DNA of 7,986 nt, taken from NCBI GenBank assembly GCA_038227045.1, contig JBBRQD010000182.1, positions 1 to 7,986 of the forward strand, given 5' to 3'. The position numbers and the translations under genes are program-made. Origin of the DNA: JANXLS01 sp038227045. Lineage in GTDB: Bacteria > Planctomycetota > SZUA-567 > H5-PLA8. Under the pieces are notes generated by a model, which had not been told where the DNA came from, ran no database searches, and worked only from the letters and a program-made list of their open reading frames with translations. This document shows, one piece after another, positions 5,332-7,986 of this stretch. Each line of letters begins with the position of its first letter. The first letter of the stretch is position 1.

Positions 5332-6318
5332 TTACTTTTGCGTATTTTTCGCCGCTGTCAGCACGCTTTCAATCGTGATTTGTTTGCCACCCTGGCGCTT
5401 GCTTTCGTCCGCCGCTTCCATAAAGGCGTAAATCTCGAGCGTGTCTTCGGCGCTGACCGGCGGTTTTCCGGATTTGAAGAACTTGGCGATTTCGATGACC
5501 AGCGGCTTATAACTGCCGCCTCCGAAGACCGGCACAATGCCAATGCTGCCGAAGACGGTCGCGCCGTAATCCGTTTTGGGCGCACGCACGCCGCGGAACG
5601 TTCCGATGCGGCCGTCTTTCCAAACACCTACCGCCAATTCGAAATCTTTCGTTTGCACTCGCGATACCGATTCGCAACCGGGTCCCATTATGGTGAAGAG
5701 CGATTCGACGCCGTGGATACCGTACCAGAACAGATCCGGATGATGCGACTCCAGCGCGCACGGACCCCAGACGGTACAACCGACCACTTTTCCGACCTTT
5801 GGATCGCTTGATGCACCGGCCATGCTCGGAGCATAGCGCAGCGAAGAACTTGAGAAACAGGGGACGTTCAACTCTTTTGCGACGCGGAGGATTTCGACCG
5901 CATCCGCGAGCGATCCCGCGACCGGCTTATCGATAAAAATCGGTTTCTTGGCTTTGAGCACTGGAAGAGCCTGCTTCAAATGCGGGCGGCCGTCGACGCT
6001 TTCCAGCAGCACGACATCGACTTTTGTGACAAGTGCTTCGACTGAATCCACGATCTCGACGTTCATGGCCTTGAGTTCGTCGGTGAACTTTCCGACGCGG
6101 TCTTTGCTCGACGGAATGTCGTCGCTTCCGCCGGGAAAGGCGGCGACGACTTTGAAGCCCGCGAGATCGCCTTCGGCGTCTGGCGCATTCAACATCTTCG
6201 TAAACGCGGGTACGTGCGACGTGTCCGCGCCGATGATGCCGACTTTCAGCACGTCGGCGGCGCGACTGGAGACGGACAAGACGCACAGAACTGCGGCGAT
6301 GAGGCAAAATGCACGCAT
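5332..6318 (-). CDS. Exported Gfo/Idh/MocA-family oxidoreductase
   Basis: The 328-residue product begins with a Sec-type signal peptide (MRAFCLIAAVLCVLSVSSRA, cleavage near 20-21), followed directly by a Rossmann-type start VLKVGIIGADTSH (23-35). IGADTSHVPAF replaces the usual GxGxxG loop. VDVVLLES at 100-107, GRPHLKQALPVLKAKKPIFIDKP at 110-132 with the family's lysine-proline (here DKP for EKP), and the C-terminal Gfo-like domain (GPGCESV, VFGGGSYKPLVIEIAKFF) complete the family pattern. Relatives act on sugars or inositol with NAD(P), but the substrate cannot be told. Export by Sec rather than Tat is odd for a cofactor enzyme, and nucleotide binding may have been lost. The ATG at 6318 is preceded by AAGAGG about 9 nt upstream. 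An in-frame ATG at 6417 would put 33 basic residues before the signal peptide and is rejected. Such paralogues are common in planctomycetes and verrucomicrobia. Confidence 0.88.
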   Translation of the reverse strand: MRAFCLIAAVLCVLSVSSRAADVLKVGIIGADTSHVPAFTKMLNAPDAEGDLAGFKVVAAFPGGSDDIPSSKDRVGKFTDELKAMNVEIVDSVEALVTKVDVVLLESVDGRPHLKQALPVLKAKKPIFIDKPVAGSLADAVEILRVAKELNVPCFSSSSLRYAPSMAGASSDPKVGKVVGCTVWGPCALESHHPDLFWYGIHGVESLFTIMGPGCESVSRVQTKDFELAVGVWKDGRIGTFRGVRAPKTDYGATVFGSIGIVPVFGGGSYKPLVIEIAKFFKSGKPPVSAEDTLEIYAFMEAADESKRQGGKQITIESVLTAAKNTQK

Positions 6319-6549
6319 GGAAAGAATCCTCTTGGGTTGATTCTTCTTAAACCGCTGGCGGGAGGAAATACGCCATTTCTCAATGGAATGCACTATCGGA
6401 AGCGGTTCCACCGTCATGATATGGGGAAAAGAAGTATTTTGCCATCGTCCGATAATATACGTTATGTTAGGTTGTCGAGGACGGGCTTTTGTCGCGGATG
6501 GCGTCGCTTCGCTTTCTTTATACGTGGTGATTTCGCCGAATTGGCAGCG

Positions 6550-7446
6550 TTATGCAGAATTGGTCTTTTGACGTGCGGTCTCTTTCGCTTTTCGCTGCGA
6601 CATGTATCCGAGAATGAGCAACGGGAAGATTGCCGTCCCAACTTCCTGCCCAATCCGATATCCGTTGTCATGGGCATTCGTTCCGGCATTCATGACAATT
6701 AAAGCAATGCGCAAAACCATGATCGCCAGCACAACAATTACAGCGACGCTGGCGCCGTTTACATCCTTTTTGCCAAATATCCATCCCGTAAATTGAACGA
6801 TTAAGCCTCCCATAAATAAGTAGCCGAGCACCATAAATGGACTCAAGTCCTTGTCGCTATTTTTCGCTGCAACCGAGGAAAAGTTCGCAGGCAACGCTTG
6901 TGCTCCATTGTAATGCACGGATTTGAGAACTTGAAGAAAGTCACTGCTCGGCTTTCCATCCGCCGGATAACTGACGACCATCACCAAGTTTTCCGCTGAC
7001 GGGATCACGAATGCGATTGTGTTCAGGACATTATTGGGCAATTGAATGCTTTGGGAGTAACCGTAAAGGTTGCCGTGCGGCGGACATTCTAGGCGTTCAG
7101 CGGAATCATGAAGGACAGTGCGATTGTTATTCGTTGCGGACTTGCGGCCACCTTTCAAAGCGCCACTAATGAATTCGGATTCATGGCCGGATATTCGCGC
7201 ATTGGGATGAACCTGTACCATAATGCGTTCATCTGTTTTTTCATTGACGGCCACATAGGCCACCGGCGTTCCCGGCTTGACAAGCCAAGTGTATTCCGCG
7301 CCCGGTGCCATAATTGAAGCATCCACTTCCCGCAACGTCAAACGCGAACCGGCGAGGAGTGTAGTGCTCACCGGAACGAAACCGGGGATTTCAACGCCGT
7401 AACACAACGAGGCTATGGCGAAAACCAAGGCGATGCAAAATTTCAT
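6550..7446 (-). CDS. Exported/membrane protein of unknown function with three C-terminal membrane segments
   Basis: The 298-residue protein has an N-terminal signal peptide (MKFCIALVFAIASLCYG) and an extracytoplasmic domain of about 180 residues with a single cysteine in ECPPHG. Three hydrophobic segments follow, near 202-224, 232-253 and 267-281, then a basic tail (SQRKAKETARQK) that should lie in the cytoplasm if the topology is simple. No family was recognised. The start at 7446 is chosen because AAGG lies 10 nt upstream. The ATG at 7455, three codons earlier, has the same site only 1 nt away. It lies 33 nt downstream of the NifU-domain gene and is probably in one operon with it. The signal peptide lacks a lipobox. 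The 231 bp beyond its end (6319-6549) hold no recognised gene, only the leader of the oxidoreductase gene. Confidence 0.75.
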   Translation of the reverse strand: MKFCIALVFAIASLCYGVEIPGFVPVSTTLLAGSRLTLREVDASIMAPGAEYTWLVKPGTPVAYVAVNEKTDERIMVQVHPNARISGHESEFISGALKGGRKSATNNNRTVLHDSAERLECPPHGNLYGYSQSIQLPNNVLNTIAFVIPSAENLVMVVSYPADGKPSSDFLQVLKSVHYNGAQALPANFSSVAAKNSDKDLSPFMVLGYLFMGGLIVQFTGWIFGKKDVNGASVAVIVVLAIMVLRIALIVMNAGTNAHDNGYRIGQEVGTAIFPLLILGYMSQRKAKETARQKTNSA

Positions 7447-7479
7447 GGGATTCATACCTTGGCTGGACTAACGTATTGA

Positions 7480-7764
7480 CTACCGCACTTCTTCAACAAC
7501 CAAATCCGGCGCAATCTTGGCCTTAAGCCGGGCTTCCACGCCTTCGCGCAAGGTAAAGTTGGAGCTTGGGCAGGTTTCGCAGGCGCCGGCGAGGCGCACT
7601 TTGACGCGGTTGCCTTCGATGCCGATTAATTCGATGTCGCCGCCGTCGGCTTGGACGAATGGTCGGATGTCCGTGTCGATGAGCTTGCGCACGGACGCCA
7701 CCAGTTCGTCATGGCCTTCGCTGCGCGATGCTTTTACGGGTTCTTCTTTAGGGCTCGTGTTCAC
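7480..7764 (-). CDS. NifU C-terminal-domain Fe-S cluster scaffold protein
   Basis: The 94-residue protein consists almost entirely of a NifU-like C-terminal domain, the type found in Nfu/NifU scaffolds that bind a 4Fe-4S or 2Fe-2S cluster and pass it to apo-proteins. Visible are VRKLIDTDIRPFVQADGGDIEL (25-46), the VKVRLAGAC segment, and the cluster-binding pair C62-x-x-C65 in GACETCPSS, followed by FTLREGVEARLKAKIAPDL. The GTG at 7764 is preferred because AGGAAG lies about 10 nt upstream. A TTG at 7773 is in frame but only 1-3 nt from that site. A longer reading back to 7965 would add 67 low-quality residues that overlap a repeat. No nifS, iscU or other Fe-S assembly gene is in view, so a general housekeeping role is the best guess. 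Confidence 0.93.
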   Translation of the reverse strand: MNTSPKEEPVKASRSEGHDELVASVRKLIDTDIRPFVQADGGDIELIGIEGNRVKVRLAGACETCPSSNFTLREGVEARLKAKIAPDLVVEEVR

Positions 7765-7806
7765 GGTGTCCAATCTTCCTGCGGTTCGGAATTTTTTATT
7801 TCTCTC

Positions 7807-7830
7807 GCAAAGGTGCAAAGACGCAAAGAA
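7807..7830. repeat. GCAAAG-type tandem intergenic repeat
   Basis: Three consecutive 8-bp units, GCAAAGGT, GCAAAGAC and GCAAAGAA, follow TCTC. Sequences of the kind TCTCGCAAAGGCGCAAAG recur between genes in many environmental bacterial genomes (from memory). It sits in the gap between the NifU-domain gene and the transposase-like gene. The 136-bp gap 7765-7900 shows no other clear feature. Confidence 0.5.
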
Positions 7831-7900
7831 CGGCATGAAAAGCGAATTATTGATTCCAGCCTTGCCAAAGTAGACGACAGTAACAGCCGATACATAGTAC

Positions 7901-7986
7901 ATGAGACCTATCGGAAGCGCTGAAGAACTTGAACGCCGCCGCCGCCAAGCCGTTGAGGCAGTCAAACGCGGCGAAAAACAAGCTAC
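7901..7986 (+). CDS. N-terminus of a probable IS630-type transposase or HTH protein (partial)
   Basis: The frame from the ATG at 7901 stays open to the window end (28 complete codons) and encodes MRPIGSAEELERRRRQAVEA followed by VKRGEKQA. The pattern 'MRP-x-GS-x-E-x-LE-RRRR-x-A-x-x-L/V' followed by a helix-turn-helix is familiar from the first domain of IS630-family transposases, where it precedes a DNA-binding helix and then a DDE domain. Only the first helix is visible here, so the identification is tentative. No Shine-Dalgarno is seen before the ATG (GATACATAGTAC). It may be the first gene of an insertion sequence starting between 7831 and 7900, but I could not define a terminal repeat. 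Confidence 0.5.
   Translation, partial: MRPIGSAEELERRRRQAVEAVKRGEKQA

Noticed and set aside
6319..6549. Gap between the oxidoreductase and membrane-protein genes, checked for a gene or promoter
   Set aside because: Only weak -10-like sequences (TATATT/TATTAT on the minus strand near 6450-6460) with poorly spaced -35 boxes were found. The plus-strand 62-codon frame has no support.
1..7986. CRISPR array, tRNA, rRNA or prophage genes
   Set aside because: No regularly spaced identical repeats, no cloverleaf-like segments and no phage structural genes were recognised. The repeats present are too few and too diverged.

Overview
The window looks like a stretch of chromosome from an environmental, probably uncultured, Gram-negative-type bacterium. 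A signal-peptide-bearing Gfo/Idh/MocA oxidoreductase of the 'GADTSHVPAF' type points, weakly, towards Planctomycetota, Verrucomicrobiota or a neighbouring candidate phylum. So do short purine-rich and GCAAAG-type intergenic repeats. This is inference from memory of such genomes. Nothing here fixes the taxon.

Layout. (1) Positions 1-1021 are mobile-element debris. The window opens inside what looks like the 3' end of an IS256/Mutator-type transposase (stop at 100-102). That element abuts the remnant of a DNA methyltransferase-endonuclease fusion gene. A second, 224-bp non-autonomous element (702-925) is inserted in the remnant. It has 10-bp perfect TGTCAGCGCC ends, inner inverted repeats and a 5-bp target duplication GAGGT. 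Removing the element and one GAGGT restores the reading frame and a family-like C-terminus ending at 1021. (2) Positions 1022-1442 are a leader with a good sigma-70-like promoter (TTGACA-17-TACCAT) and three imperfect TGTGCA-centred repeats. (3) Positions 1443-4641 are a glycerol catabolism operon, glpD then glpK, with 16 nt between the genes. It ends at a strong hairpin (4697-4730) that it shares with the convergent genes. (4) Positions 4765-7764 hold four minus-strand genes: a small exported OB-fold-like protein, an exported Gfo/Idh/MocA-type oxidoreductase, an unrecognised exported or membrane protein with three C-terminal membrane segments, and a NifU C-terminal-domain Fe-S scaffold protein. 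(5) From 7901 a plus-strand gene begins whose N-terminus resembles IS630-type transposases. It runs off the window.

How the genes work together. GlpK phosphorylates glycerol and GlpD oxidises glycerol-3-phosphate to dihydroxyacetone phosphate, feeding electrons to quinones. No uptake facilitator or GlpR-like regulator is present here. The membrane protein and the NifU-domain protein are closely spaced and probably co-transcribed. Links among the other minus-strand genes are uncertain. The most informative feature is the doubly disrupted restriction-modification gene and its tiny transposon. I see no CRISPR array, tRNA, rRNA, prophage or clear new defence system.
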